A DNA stretch of 64,000 nt from Bacillota bacterium (GTDB lineage Bacteria > Bacillota > Clostridia > Christensenellales > JAEXRW01), in the NCBI GenBank assembly GCA_023454175.1, contig JAEXRW010000025.1, forward strand, positions 496,001-560,000, in the 5' to 3' direction. The notes under the pieces are model-generated. The model searched no databases. It saw nothing but the letters and a program-made list of their open reading frames with translations, and was not told the origin of the DNA. Positions 44,083 through 53,232 of the stretch are shown here, in pieces; position 1 is the stretch's first letter, and each line of letters starts with the position of its first letter. The position numbers and the translations under genes were made by a program.

Positions 44083-45561
44083 TTATCGCAGCCGCCAGAC
44101 GATATCGTTGATCTTCAGCTGGTCTTCAAGTTCGGCTATATCCGTCTTCGCGCCGATATGGATCAGTTCCATATCCACGATATTGGCGAAGCTCCGGATA
44201 TGCTCGATGTCCAGGTCGTAGCTCAATACCGAGTGGTGCGCGCCGCCCGAAAGGATCCAGGCTTCGGAAGCGGTAACCAGGTCCGGCAGCGGTTTCCACA
44301 TCACCCGCGCCACCGGCAGTTTGGGCATGGGTCTGATCGGCTTCATGGCGGCTACGTCGTTTACGATCATGCGGAAACGGTCACCCATGTCCACGAAGGT
44401 CGTCATCGTGGCGTTCCCTGCTTTCCCGTCAAAGACCAGGCGCGCAGGGTCTGCCTTCCCGCCGATACCCAGCGGATGCGCTTCGATGAGCGGTTTATCT
44501 TCTGCGATGCTGGGGCATACCTCCAGCATGTGGGCGCCCAGCGAGAGCATGTTCCCCTTTTCCAGGTGGTATGTGTAGTCCTCCATGAAGGACGTGCCGC
44601 CCTTCAATCCTTCCGCCATGCATTTGAATACCCTGGAGAGTCCCGCCATTTTCCAGTCGCCTTCCGCGCCGAAGCCGTAGCCTTTCGCCATCAGATTCTG
44701 CACGGCCAGCCCGGGCAGCTGCTCCAGTCCCGTCAGGTTCTGGAATGTCGTTGTGAATCCTCCGAACCCGCCTTCGGAAAGGAATCGTTCCAGTGCAACT
44801 TCGACTTTGGCCTGGTATCTGACATGTTCCACTTTATCCGTGTTCATCCGGTATGAAGCGGCATACTCCTGCATCTTTGCTTCCACTTCGGCAGGTGTCA
44901 CGGCGTTCACATATTCCATCAGGTCCCCGAGGCCGTAGCCGTTGATGCTCCAGCCCAGTTTGATCTCGGCTTCCACCTTGTCGCCTTCCGTTACCGCCAC
45001 TTCCCGCATGTTGTCTCCGAAGCGGGCGATCTTCAGGCCCCTGCTTTCCATGGCGCCGATGGCGCTCCTGGCCCATGCGCCGATCCGCTTTTTCGTTTCG
45101 TCATCCTGCCAGTAGCCCGCGATGACCTTCCGGTTCATGCGCAGGCGGGTGTGGATGAATCCGTGCTCCCTGTCCCCGTGGGCCGACTGGTTGAGGTTCA
45201 TGAAATCCATGTCGATGCTGTCCCAGGGGATCTCGCGGTTATACTGTGTATGCAGATGGAGGTATGGCTTGCGCAGCAGGGACAGGCCCGATATCCACAT
45301 TTTCGAGGGGGAAAACGTATGCATCCAGGTGATGATGCCTGCGCATTCCGGTTTGAAGTTTGCTTCCTCGCAGACCTTTCTAATCTCTTCCGGCGTGGTT
45401 ACCACGGGTTTGAACACCACTTTACCGGGTATATTTGCATCCCCGTCAAAATGTGCGGCGATCTTCCGGGAATCGGAGTTTACCTGGTCCAGTGTCTCCT
45501 GTCCGTACAGGTCCTGGCTGCCTGTGATGAACCAGAATTCATACTGCTTTGCTTTTACCAT
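44083..45561 (-). CDS. araA: L-arabinose isomerase
   Basis: A 492-residue enzyme. It has FWFITGSQDLYGQETLDQV at the start, TWMHTFSPSKMWI near 80 and HLHTQYNREIPWDSIDMDFM near 103, and further family motifs through GFGAEGDWKMAGL near 305 (glutamate) with the metal-binding histidines. It converts L-arabinose to L-ribulose. It is the first gene of araA-araD-kinase and has a promoter overlapped by a LacI-type operator. Confidence 0.95.
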   Translation of the reverse strand: MVKAKQYEFWFITGSQDLYGQETLDQVNSDSRKIAAHFDGDANIPGKVVFKPVVTTPEEIRKVCEEANFKPECAGIITWMHTFSPSKMWISGLSLLRKPYLHLHTQYNREIPWDSIDMDFMNLNQSAHGDREHGFIHTRLRMNRKVIAGYWQDDETKKRIGAWARSAIGAMESRGLKIARFGDNMREVAVTEGDKVEAEIKLGWSINGYGLGDLMEYVNAVTPAEVEAKMQEYAASYRMNTDKVEHVRYQAKVEVALERFLSEGGFGGFTTTFQNLTGLEQLPGLAVQNLMAKGYGFGAEGDWKMAGLSRVFKCMAEGLKGGTSFMEDYTYHLEKGNMLSLGAHMLEVCPSIAEDKPLIEAHPLGIGGKADPARLVFDGKAGNATMTTFVDMGDRFRMIVNDVAAMKPIRPMPKLPVARVMWKPLPDLVTASEAWILSGGAHHSVLSYDLDIEHIRSFANIVDMELIHIGAKTDIAELEDQLKINDIVWRLR

Positions 45562-45662
45562 GTTTTTTTCCTCCCGTTCAGATATGTATTATCATTGTTT
45601 AAGTGCATCTGTGTGTAAATAGAATTTTTTATTTTGAAAATTGGATATCTTCCTATGATTGA

Positions 45663-45691
45663 ATTATACGTATAAGTCTTCCAAGAGTCAA
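45663..45691 (-). promoter_or_regulatory. araA promoter with overlapping LacI-type operator
   Basis: The minus strand reads TTGACT, 17 bases, then TATAAT. The perfect palindrome TTATACGTATAA at 45664-45675 overlaps the -10, so a bound regulator would block RNA polymerase. The rest of 45562-45834 shows no gene. Confidence 0.85.
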
Positions 45692-45834
45692 TTCTGATCA
45701 TCAATGCAGCCCCAAAGTCTTGAAAGAAGGAAGGTTCCGTTTTTTGAAGGATGGAATGCAGACCCATGCACATTATTTGCACAGAGGTTGTCACTCAAAT
45801 TTATATACTTGGCAGAAAGCGACGTGGTTCTTTA

Positions 45835-45863
45835 TTGACAGTACTTAATCGCTTAAGTATAAT
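45835..45863 (+). promoter_or_regulatory. Consensus promoter with palindromic operator for the TIM-barrel gene
   Basis: TTGACA, exactly 17 bases, TATAAT: a perfect consensus. The spacer is occupied by the near-perfect palindrome ACTTAATCGCTTAAGT at 45843-45858, with the central CG of LacI-family operators. Tight repression of an otherwise very strong promoter is inferred; the nearby LacI-type gene at 46748-47767 is a candidate regulator. Confidence 0.85.
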
Positions 45864-45921
45864 GAAAACAGTAGGTATTTGACACAAGCGACCTACGAAT
45901 TTGCAGGAGGAGGAATATTCT

Positions 45922-46770
45922 ATGGGCATTCGTCTCGGTATGCATGCGGACAATTGGCGCGGCCAGTCCAAAAACTTCAATGACGCTGTAGCGTCGGCGG
46001 TGAAGTATGATTTGAAATACCTTGAAGCCGGCACGGTATACGGCTACTATTTCATTTCATCGCTTGGCTATGACCCGAGCTTGTCGATCCTCGACAACCC
46101 GTATCCCATCAAGCGCCTTCTGGACAAACACGGGCTCCAGCTCTCCATGCTTGACGCAAGCTACCCCATCTTCGGGCCGCAGGGCACGTATTATGGCATC
46201 CCGTATTATACGCAGGTCATCCGTTACGCGAAGGAACTCGGCGCGCCCAAAGTCGATAGTGTGGACTCCGGACAGGCGCCCGATATGCCGCGCGACGAGA
46301 TGCTTAAAATCACGATCGGCAACTATGCCGAGATCCTGAAATGGGCCCATGACTACGATATCATCATCTGCATAGAGCCGCACGGGCCCTACACCGGCGA
46401 CGGCGAGTTCATGCTGAAACTCCTCTCTCATTTCGAAGACGAATACCTGCGCGTCAATTTCGATACGGGCAATACCTTTATCCAGGGTCACGACCCGTTC
46501 GAGTATTACAAGGAACTCGAAAAATACATCGTATCCTCACATATTAAAGACGTCGATCCTGGCCTCGCGGCGGCATTGCGCGGCGAAGAGACCGGCATCG
46601 GCATGTCGGCAGTACCGATCGGCGGCGGCGTCAACGCGGAGAATATCCGCAAGATACTGAACTATATGAAGAAACGCAATTTCGACGGCGATATTTCCAT
46701 CGAATGCGACGGATCGGACGAAAATATCAGGAAGAGCGTAGAGTGGATTAAGGGCGTATTGGCCGAATAG
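45922..46770 (+). CDS. Sugar phosphate isomerase/epimerase-like TIM barrel (1)
   Basis: A 282-residue xylose-isomerase-like TIM barrel. Likely metal-binding acidic and histidine residues are in IICIEPHGPYTG near 150, VNFDTGNTF near 180, SSHIKDVD near 204 and ISIECDGSD near 258. The substrate is unknown. GGAGGAGG precedes the ATG. It is transcribed away from araA by its own consensus promoter. Its last 23 bases overlap the convergent LacI-type gene. Confidence 0.88.
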   Translation: MGIRLGMHADNWRGQSKNFNDAVASAVKYDLKYLEAGTVYGYYFISSLGYDPSLSILDNPYPIKRLLDKHGLQLSMLDASYPIFGPQGTYYGIPYYTQVIRYAKELGAPKVDSVDSGQAPDMPRDEMLKITIGNYAEILKWAHDYDIIICIEPHGPYTGDGEFMLKLLSHFEDEYLRVNFDTGNTFIQGHDPFEYYKELEKYIVSSHIKDVDPGLAAALRGEETGIGMSAVPIGGGVNAENIRKILNYMKKRNFDGDISIECDGSDENIRKSVEWIKGVLAE

Positions 46771-47767
46771 TACGAACTGAATCGCGTTCAACGACTTCAC
46801 GGGACGGCAGTACGGTGGATCCGGGGCTGCCGTCCTTCATTTTTTGGGAAATGAGCGAGAGCGCGGCCTCTGCGATCTCTTTCGGTGATACAGGGATCGT
46901 CGTAAGCGGCGGATTGAGATATCGCGCTTCGGGCACGTCGTCGATCCCTATAAAAGAGATGTCTTCCGGTACACGCAGCCCCCGCGCCACACATGCGCTC
47001 ATCGCGCTGAGCGCGAAATTATCCTGCACACAAAAGACAGCGGTCGGTTTTCCGGCATTCAGTATGTTCTCCATCGCCAGCACAGCGCCGGATTCGCAGG
47101 CCGCTTCCCCGCGTATCCAGGCGGGATTGGGCTCGATACCCGCTTCTTTCAGTGCCTTGAGGAAACCGCGTTGCGCCTGGTCATAAAACAGCGGCATGCA
47201 TTGCATGCCGATCATGCCGATCTCACGATGGCCACGGCTTATTAAATACGAGGTCGCCCGGTATGCGAGTTCTTCAAAATCGAGTATCACGGATGTTGCG
47301 CGCGTGGCTTCGATCCCCGGGTTGATAATGACCAAAGGAATTTTATGCTTTTCCAACTCCGTAAGGATCTCCGGCATCACGCCCTGGAAGGCGATCACGC
47401 CGTCAGTGCTGTTGCTGCGTACGATCTCAAGCAGGCTGTTATCCTTTTCCGTATCATCAGATTGAAATGCCGGGACCACGCTGAAACGTCCCATGACCTG
47501 CTCGATCATCTGGGCTATGACGCTGAAATAAAAAGTTTTGCAGGCGGGCGCGGCTTCACGCCGTATCACCGCATGGATACTGTAATTCTTGCCATGCGCC
47601 AGGCTTTTGGAGCGCAGGCTCGGACGATAGTTGTATGTCCCGATCACGCATTCAATTCGTTTGCGGGTTTCGGGGCTCACGCCTTTTTTGTCGTTGAGGA
47701 CATAGCTGACGGCAGCCGCGGAAACGCCTGCTTCCTCTGCGATATCCTGGATAGTAATCTTTTTCAT
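46748..47767 (-). CDS. LacI-family transcriptional regulator (1)
   Basis: A 339-residue repressor. The N-terminal helix-turn-helix ITIQDIAEEAGVSAAAVSYV and hinge YNYRPSLRSKSLA are typical. The sugar-binding core runs to ISFIGIDDVPEARYLNPPL near 275. An unknown sugar or sugar phosphate should control it. Its own promoter lies at 47775-47803. It converges with and overlaps the TIM-barrel gene, whose promoter carries a LacI-type palindrome, so that gene is a likely target. Confidence 0.93.
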   Translation of the reverse strand: MKKITIQDIAEEAGVSAAAVSYVLNDKKGVSPETRKRIECVIGTYNYRPSLRSKSLAHGKNYSIHAVIRREAAPACKTFYFSVIAQMIEQVMGRFSVVPAFQSDDTEKDNSLLEIVRSNSTDGVIAFQGVMPEILTELEKHKIPLVIINPGIEATRATSVILDFEELAYRATSYLISRGHREIGMIGMQCMPLFYDQAQRGFLKALKEAGIEPNPAWIRGEAACESGAVLAMENILNAGKPTAVFCVQDNFALSAMSACVARGLRVPEDISFIGIDDVPEARYLNPPLTTIPVSPKEIAEAALSLISQKMKDGSPGSTVLPSREVVERDSVRTIRPIRP

Positions 47768-47774
47768 GTTTGCT

Positions 47775-47803
47775 ATTATACGCTTGTTTGTTAAGTTTGT
47801 TAA
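47775..47803 (-). promoter_or_regulatory. Promoter of LacI-type gene (1)
   Basis: On the minus strand TTAACA, 17 bases, TATAAT. The -10 is preceded by AAGCG, giving CAAGCGTATAAT, loosely like the operator family elsewhere. A 9-base tandem repeat TTTGTTAAG lies at 47787-47804 over the -35 and spacer. Confidence 0.75.
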
Positions 47804-47804
47804 G

Positions 47805-48088
47805 CAGATAAATTGTCTGACAACTGTTTATTAGGCTTCATTTGGATGGTTTTCTGGTTATCATGTAGGATTTTGATAATAGAATAGACTTTGGACTCGA
47901 ATCTGCACCACTACAGGCACATCACTACTTCCTATGGAATGGAGTCCTCATAGCACATCGCAGACATCATGGGCAGGCGCAAAATATTGAATGCAGATAC
48001 AGATACAACCTTTTCTTTTGAATGCTGCTATCATGATTTCTGCTGTAGTTATTGGCGGGTCCTATCCTGTAGCGGATATATGAATAAG
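47805..48088. other. Intergenic stretch without a recognisable gene
   Basis: Between the LacI promoter and the terminator at 48089, frames are short and no motif or repeat stands out. Confidence 0.4.
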
Positions 48089-48123
48089 CCTGCCCCATCC
48101 AAATTAATTGAACGGGGCAGGCT
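48089..48123. terminator. Stem-loop terminator at the end of the minus-strand sugar cluster
   Basis: GCCTGCCCC (48089-48097) pairs with GGGGCAGGC (48115-48123). Only short T-rich flanks follow on either side, so termination strength is uncertain. It lies 37 bases after the epimerase stop. Confidence 0.65.
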
Positions 48124-48159
48124 TTCACATACAAATGAACTTGTAGTTTCTTATAGTTT

Positions 48160-49152
48160 TTACTTGTTTTTCAGCGCGTCGTCGAATGCGCCCACATTGG
48201 CGCTGATGTTGATCCGTTTGGCAAATTCGCAGGCTTCCGCGCCGCCCCGGAACCGTTCCATGCCCGTGTCTTCCCATTCCACCGAGAGCGGCCCTTCGTA
48301 GCTGATATCATTCAGTTCGCGGATGATGGCCTCGAAGTCCACATGCCCCCTGCCCAGCGAGCGGAAATTCCAGCCCCGTTTCGGGCTGCCAAATTCAATA
48401 TGCGAGCCCAGGATGCCGTTCAGCCCGTCCAGCGTCACGGCCACGTCCTTCAGGTGTACGTGGTAGACCCGCTCGGGCAGTTCCCGGATGACCAGGTGCG
48501 GTTTCAGTCCCTGCCACAGCAGGTGGCTCGGGTCGAAGTTCATGCCCAGCGTCTTTCTTCCCTTGAATGCATCCAGCAGCTTCACGAAGGAGTAGTAGTC
48601 GAATGCGATCTCAGTGGGATGAATCTCGAGGGCAAATTGGATCCCGTATTTGTCCATCTCGTCAAACAGCGGGGTCCACCGCTTCACGATCGTTTCGTAT
48701 CCCTTGTCCACCATCTCCTGCGATGTCTGCGGGAAGGAGTACCAGTACGGCCATATCGGTGAGCCCAGGAATCCGGTGATGATCTTCAGCCCCAGGTTCT
48801 TCGCCGCCAGGATGGTGTATTTCACTTCCTGTACCGCCCACTCGCGCTGCTTCTCGGGCTGGTTCGCCAGCGCCGAGGGGCAAAAGCCGTTGTGCCGCTC
48901 GTCCAGTACGTCGCCTACGACCTGACCGGAGAGGTGGCAGCTGATAGCCCATGCCTTCAGGCCGTATTTCGCCAGGGAATCCTTCAGACTCTTGACATAG
49001 TCCATGTCTTCGGATGCTTTCTTTACGTCCACATGGTTGCCCCAGGTCGCCAGTTCCAGTCCTTCATAGCCCATTTCCGATGCTTTCCTGCACATCTCAT
49101 CAAACGGCAGGTCGGCCCACTGGCCCGTAAATAACGTGATCGGTCTTGCCAT
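48160..49152 (-). CDS. Sugar phosphate isomerase/epimerase-like TIM barrel (2)
   Basis: A 330-residue xylose-isomerase-like TIM barrel. Key residues are seen in FALEIHPTEIAFD near 175, GMNFDPSHLLWQG near 207, VYHVHLKDVAVT near 233, and LSVEWEDTGMERF near 295 (E, D, H and E metal site). The start is the ATG at 49150-49152 with GAGGTGG 5 bases upstream. It is the last gene of a likely operon running from the GH4 gene. The substrate is unknown. Confidence 0.9.
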   Translation of the reverse strand: MARPITLFTGQWADLPFDEMCRKASEMGYEGLELATWGNHVDVKKASEDMDYVKSLKDSLAKYGLKAWAISCHLSGQVVGDVLDERHNGFCPSALANQPEKQREWAVQEVKYTILAAKNLGLKIITGFLGSPIWPYWYSFPQTSQEMVDKGYETIVKRWTPLFDEMDKYGIQFALEIHPTEIAFDYYSFVKLLDAFKGRKTLGMNFDPSHLLWQGLKPHLVIRELPERVYHVHLKDVAVTLDGLNGILGSHIEFGSPKRGWNFRSLGRGHVDFEAIIRELNDISYEGPLSVEWEDTGMERFRGGAEACEFAKRINISANVGAFDDALKNK

Positions 49153-49191
49153 ATTATCCACCTCGTTTTTATTGTTTATCGTTGATGCGTA

Positions 49192-50367
49192 TTACTCCAC
49201 GTCCACCCAGACGCAGCCCTTGTCCATGCTCTCCACGCACTTGTTCACGAACCGCACGCCGTCGATGCCCATGTCGATGGTCGGGTATCCGAATTCGGCC
49301 TCATTGACCTTCTCCCCCGCCAGCTTCTTATGCATGGCGTCTGCAAAGGAGGAGTAGATGTTTGCATACGCCTCGTAGAATCCTTCCGGATGCCCGCCCG
49401 GGATGCGGGAGTATTTGGCCGCTTCGGGTTTGATATAGCCTGCGCCGCGGGAGTAGATCTGCGGGGCCTCGCCCTTTTTCACGACCTTGAGGTAGTTGCA
49501 GTTCTCCTGCTCGAATTCCACCGTACCCTTCGTGCCGAATACCCGCACCTTCAGGCCGTTGTCGTTGCCGATGGCCACCTGCGAGCACCAGTACGAGCCG
49601 CTCGCCCCGTTGTCATACTTCAGGATGATCTCCGCGTTGTTGTCCAGCAGCCGCCCTTCTCCGAATACGTCCATGTTCGCGATGAGCTTTTTGATCTTCA
49701 GGCCTGTGATGAAACTCACCATGTTCTCGATATGGCTCCCGATATCGCCCACGCAGTTGGACTTGCCCGATTGTTTGGGGTCCGTCCGCCAGGAGGCCTG
49801 CCGGTTGCCCGCTTTTTCGAGGGTATCCACCAGCCAGTCCTGCGGGTACTCCGCGATGACCACGCGGATATCCCCGATCTCACCGCTCCGTACGATGGCC
49901 TGCGCTTCCTTCGCCATCACGTGTCCCGTATAGGTGTAGGTGACGCAGAAGAGGCAGTTCTTTTCCGCCGCGATTTTTTTGAGTTCCAGCGCCTGGTTCA
50001 GATCCACCGTCAGCGGCTTCTCGCAGACCACGCTGATGCCTTTTTCCAGGAACGTCTTTGCCACTGGGTAGTGCAGGAAGTTCGGGGTGACGATCACGAC
50101 GAAATCGATGCCGTCCTCCCGCGCCGCTTCCTTCTCCGCCATCTCCTGGTACGTCATATACACGCGGGAGGGGTCCAGCCCCAGTTCCTCGCCCGTCTGT
50201 TTGATCTCCCATTCGATGTCCGAAAAGCATCCGGCCACGATCACGCTCTTGCTGTCCAGGTTGATAGCCTTCCTGTGCACCGCGCCGATGAAGGAGCCCG
50301 GGCCGCCGCCCACCATGCCGTACTTCAGTTGTTTCGCTGCTCCTGATGTTTTGCTTGCTTCAATCAT
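49192..50367 (-). CDS. Gfo/Idh/MocA-family oxidoreductase (1)
   Basis: A 391-residue NAD(P)-dependent sugar or inositol dehydrogenase type. The Rossmann motif YGMVGGGPGSFIGAVHR is near 15, the catalytic EKP motif is intact in ISVVCEKPLTVDLNQA near 110, and GDIGSHIENMVSF near 200 is typical. It oxidises or reduces a sugar hydroxyl. The ATG at 50365-50367 with AGGAGGG 8 bases upstream is preferred over a longer frame. It lies between the cupin and epimerase genes. Confidence 0.92.
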   Translation of the reverse strand: MIEASKTSGAAKQLKYGMVGGGPGSFIGAVHRKAINLDSKSVIVAGCFSDIEWEIKQTGEELGLDPSRVYMTYQEMAEKEAAREDGIDFVVIVTPNFLHYPVAKTFLEKGISVVCEKPLTVDLNQALELKKIAAEKNCLFCVTYTYTGHVMAKEAQAIVRSGEIGDIRVVIAEYPQDWLVDTLEKAGNRQASWRTDPKQSGKSNCVGDIGSHIENMVSFITGLKIKKLIANMDVFGEGRLLDNNAEIILKYDNGASGSYWCSQVAIGNDNGLKVRVFGTKGTVEFEQENCNYLKVVKKGEAPQIYSRGAGYIKPEAAKYSRIPGGHPEGFYEAYANIYSSFADAMHKKLAGEKVNEAEFGYPTIDMGIDGVRFVNKCVESMDKGCVWVDVE

Positions 50368-50453
50368 TTGCTTTTTCCCTCCTGTTGTTCTTATCATAAA
50401 ACATTCATGGATATACTATTGGTTCGCTATACGCGCTTTAACTGATGAACTTC

Positions 50454-51692
50454 CTAAACGATGAACTTCGCCGCTTCTGGATTGTCCGGCCCGAAGTGTT
50501 TGTACATCACGAGGTTTGCATTGTCGCTGAGGTTCTCGATATCCACACCCTCTTCTGCCCTGTCCTTTGTCACATAGTATTCATCACAGGTCAATTGTTC
50601 ATAGCCGATGATGGCGGGTGTTTCAAGCGGCAGTTTGTTGATTTGCCCATAGCCCTGCATCATGATGAATCCGTAGGATGCGGCGTCTTTGATGGTAACT
50701 TTACGCCCCGGCAAAACGGTCAGCCTCTTTGCGCTGAACTGGTCCGATCCGTAAACGATCCAGTCCTCTTGATAACCCAGGTCCTCCATGCTCTCCGCGT
50801 TTGTTGCAGGGATCGGTTCGTGGTAGTGGTTCTTTTTGAATTCGGGATCGATGTTGGCTTCCCAGTCCAGGCAATCCACCAGATAGTCATAATCGTATTT
50901 TTTATCATCCGGCACGAATTTTACCAGGAGTTCGCGTTCAAAGGGTTTGTCATGGATCATGTTTTGGAAGAAGAGCGAGGTATCGCTGACCCGCTGGGGC
51001 TCATATGTCACGAGCGAACCCGGTGCATGCAGGATTCCGGCGGGGATATTCCAACCCGTCCCGAGCCTGAGGCGGTATGCACGCGTCAGTTCCAGTATAC
51101 CGTTATCGCCGGATTTTGTATCCCATTTCATCAGCACTTTTTTCAGGGCTTCCTTTGTTGTGCCCGGTTCCAGACCGAAATATGTGAATCTGCCCTCATA
51201 GTCGATGGAATTCAGTTCTACAGGGAAATAATACGCTTCCGGTTTCGGCGTGGCGCCCACAGCCGCTGCACCCTTTTCCCCTAGATGCACATGATGCGGG
51301 ATGGGCGTGGCAAAATCGTAAAATTTTGCAAAGGACATCAATGCGCCGTATTTTTGCATGATATGTTTCCCGAGGATATGGTCCCCGCATAGGTCGATTG
51401 CGTCCTTGAGAAGGACCTTTTCATGCCCGCTCGATTTCTGGCACGCGATGAAACTCATGCCTTCGTTTGGCATCGTGATGGGTCCGTTATCCACCATGCC
51501 CGTCGATGCCATCCACCGTTCGGATATGGCGCCCATCGTCGAACCTCTCGGATACATCTCGGAAGGATGGATTTTGATCCTTTTTCCCGGCAGCAGGATG
51601 GTGCGTGTCACCCACGCGGGAGCGAGACGGAGGATGCCGCCTGTTTTTTTGATTTCTTCTTCCACGAGTCTTTTCGTCGTTTCGGTACTCAT
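50454..51692 (-). CDS. Mannose-6-phosphate isomerase-like cupin protein
   Basis: A 412-residue protein of the class I phosphomannose-isomerase-like type. Likely metal ligands are in IPHHVHLGEKG near 130 and IPAGILHAPGS near 220; a second cupin half includes VLPGRKVTIKDAASYGFIMM near 330. It probably isomerises a sugar or sugar acid in the cluster's pathway; the exact substrate cannot be read. An operator TTATACGTTTAA lies 47 bases upstream, so it may also have its own promoter inside the cluster. Confidence 0.8.
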   Translation of the reverse strand: MSTETTKRLVEEEIKKTGGILRLAPAWVTRTILLPGKRIKIHPSEMYPRGSTMGAISERWMASTGMVDNGPITMPNEGMSFIACQKSSGHEKVLLKDAIDLCGDHILGKHIMQKYGALMSFAKFYDFATPIPHHVHLGEKGAAAVGATPKPEAYYFPVELNSIDYEGRFTYFGLEPGTTKEALKKVLMKWDTKSGDNGILELTRAYRLRLGTGWNIPAGILHAPGSLVTYEPQRVSDTSLFFQNMIHDKPFERELLVKFVPDDKKYDYDYLVDCLDWEANIDPEFKKNHYHEPIPATNAESMEDLGYQEDWIVYGSDQFSAKRLTVLPGRKVTIKDAASYGFIMMQGYGQINKLPLETPAIIGYEQLTCDEYYVTKDRAEEGVDIENLSDNANLVMYKHFGPDNPEAAKFIV

Positions 51693-51733
51693 GATCCGCC
51701 TTCTTTCCGTTTATTCGTGCAATATTGACATGA

Positions 51734-53222
51734 TTAGTTTATACGTTTAAATTTTTGACAATAATTTTTGTACGCTTCGTATCTTTCATTATAGATCGCA
51801 TGTTGCGTTGGGTCCGGATGGAAGACCTTCTCGATTTTGACCAGCTTCTCCGCCGCCTCATCCATCGTGGATGCTTCGCCGCATGCAGTCGCGCAAAGCA
51901 TGGCCAATCCATACGTTCCCGATTCTTCCGCACGTAATCGGCTGACAGGGATGCCCATGATATCCGCCTTTATCTGCAGCAGCAGGTCGGAGTGCGCTCC
52001 GCCGCCTACGCAATTCATTTGGTTTAATGGCATGTTTATCCGGGAAAGCAAATCGGTATTGAGCTGCATTTCAAAACATAACCCTTCCATGCAGGCTTTG
52101 TATATTTCGGCTTTGGAGGTATCCAGCCTCAGGCCGCTGATCGTCCCCGAAGCCAGCGAATCCATATATGGGGTTCCGCTGCCGGCAAAATGCGGAACGA
52201 CAACCAGGCTGGTCGGCGCTTTCGGACATTCCGCTTCCATTCTTATGTAAGCATCCTGATGGTTTGTTTTTGTTTCCTGCATCAGATGCGTCTCAAAAGT
52301 ATCCCTGAACCAACGCAGCACCGAGGCGCCTGTGGTATTGAATGCCAAAGTAACATATTTGTCTTCCAGGGCGTTCCATGCAGTAATTGTTTTCCCTCAT
52401 AAACTGGGGATCACTGCTATTGCTTATCATGGTGGTAATGCATTCCGAGGTGCCGATCCCGTCAACGCATTGCCCGTATTTCAAGACACCAGCCCCCAGT
52501 GCTGCACAGACCTGGTCGTGCCCGCCTGCTACGATGCGCGTATCTTTTCGCAGACCCAACGCTTCTGCTATATGCGGGCTGACTTTTCCGATGACGGTGC
52601 CCGAAGATACCGGTTCAGACAAAAAGGATGCTTGAATGTTGAACAGGCCTAATATAGGTGCTGACCAGTTGCGTTTTCTGTGATCAAAAAGCAAAGTCCT
52701 TGACGCCAGCGAATAATCGACGCACCTGCACCCCGAAAGCATGTAACCGATGAAATCCGCGAAAAAAAACACTTTTTCAGTCCTGTCCAGAATTCCAGTC
52801 ATATGCTTCTTTAACCAGAGCCATTTGTTGAGGGAATACATCGAATTGATGGGCATTCCCGTCAGGTCGAAGAGCCGTTGCGCGTCTATTTTTCCCAGGA
52901 TGTCGTCTATTTCTTCAGTCCCCCAGATATCGGCAAAGAGCATGCTGTTTGAAAGCACCCGGTCGTTTTTGTCCAGGAGGATAAATGATTCGCCCAGTGA
53001 TGTGATCGCTATGGCATCGATCGGTTCCCTGGCTTTCGTGGCGACCTCTTGGATGATCTTCTCTACAGCCTGCCATACCAGCTCAGGCTGTATTTCGGCC
53101 CAACCAGGATTCGTACGGACGGTCGCATATTCGCAGGTGGAAAACGCTTTGACCTCTCCATCCAGATTGATGGCTGTTGCTTTACTCCCGGTCGTACCTA
53201 TGTCTAGTCCGATATAAAGCAT
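51734..53222 (-). pseudogene. FGGY-family carbohydrate kinase with a frameshift
   Basis: The N-terminal half begins MLYIGLDIGTTGSKATAINL with the family phosphate loop and sugar site (AITSLGESFILLD, ADIWGTEEIDD), and runs to NNYCMERPGRQIC. The C-terminal half, in another frame, continues EDKYVTLAFNTTGASVLRWF to VGGGAHSDLLLQIKADI (ATP site) and ends near 51734. The frame changes near 52375. Joined, it would be a typical full-length kinase of about 495 residues. It may be a sequencing error, recent mutation or programmed shift. GGAGGG precedes the ATG at 53220-53222. Confidence 0.85.
51739..51750. promoter_or_regulatory. LacI-type operator upstream of the cupin gene
   Basis: TTATACGTTTAA (TTAAACGTATAA on the coding strand), one mismatch from a palindrome. 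On the coding strand TATAAA inside it could act as a -10. Confidence 0.65.
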
Positions 53223-53232
53223 TGGCCCTCCA

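Noticed and set aside
46022..46339. A 105-codon frame inside the TIM-barrel gene
   Set aside because: It is an out-of-frame shadow of the 282-residue protein with arginine- and serine-rich composition.
49330..50346. A 338-codon plus-strand frame opposite oxidoreductase (1)
   Set aside because: The minus-strand protein has a complete Gfo/Idh/MocA pattern; the plus frame has none.
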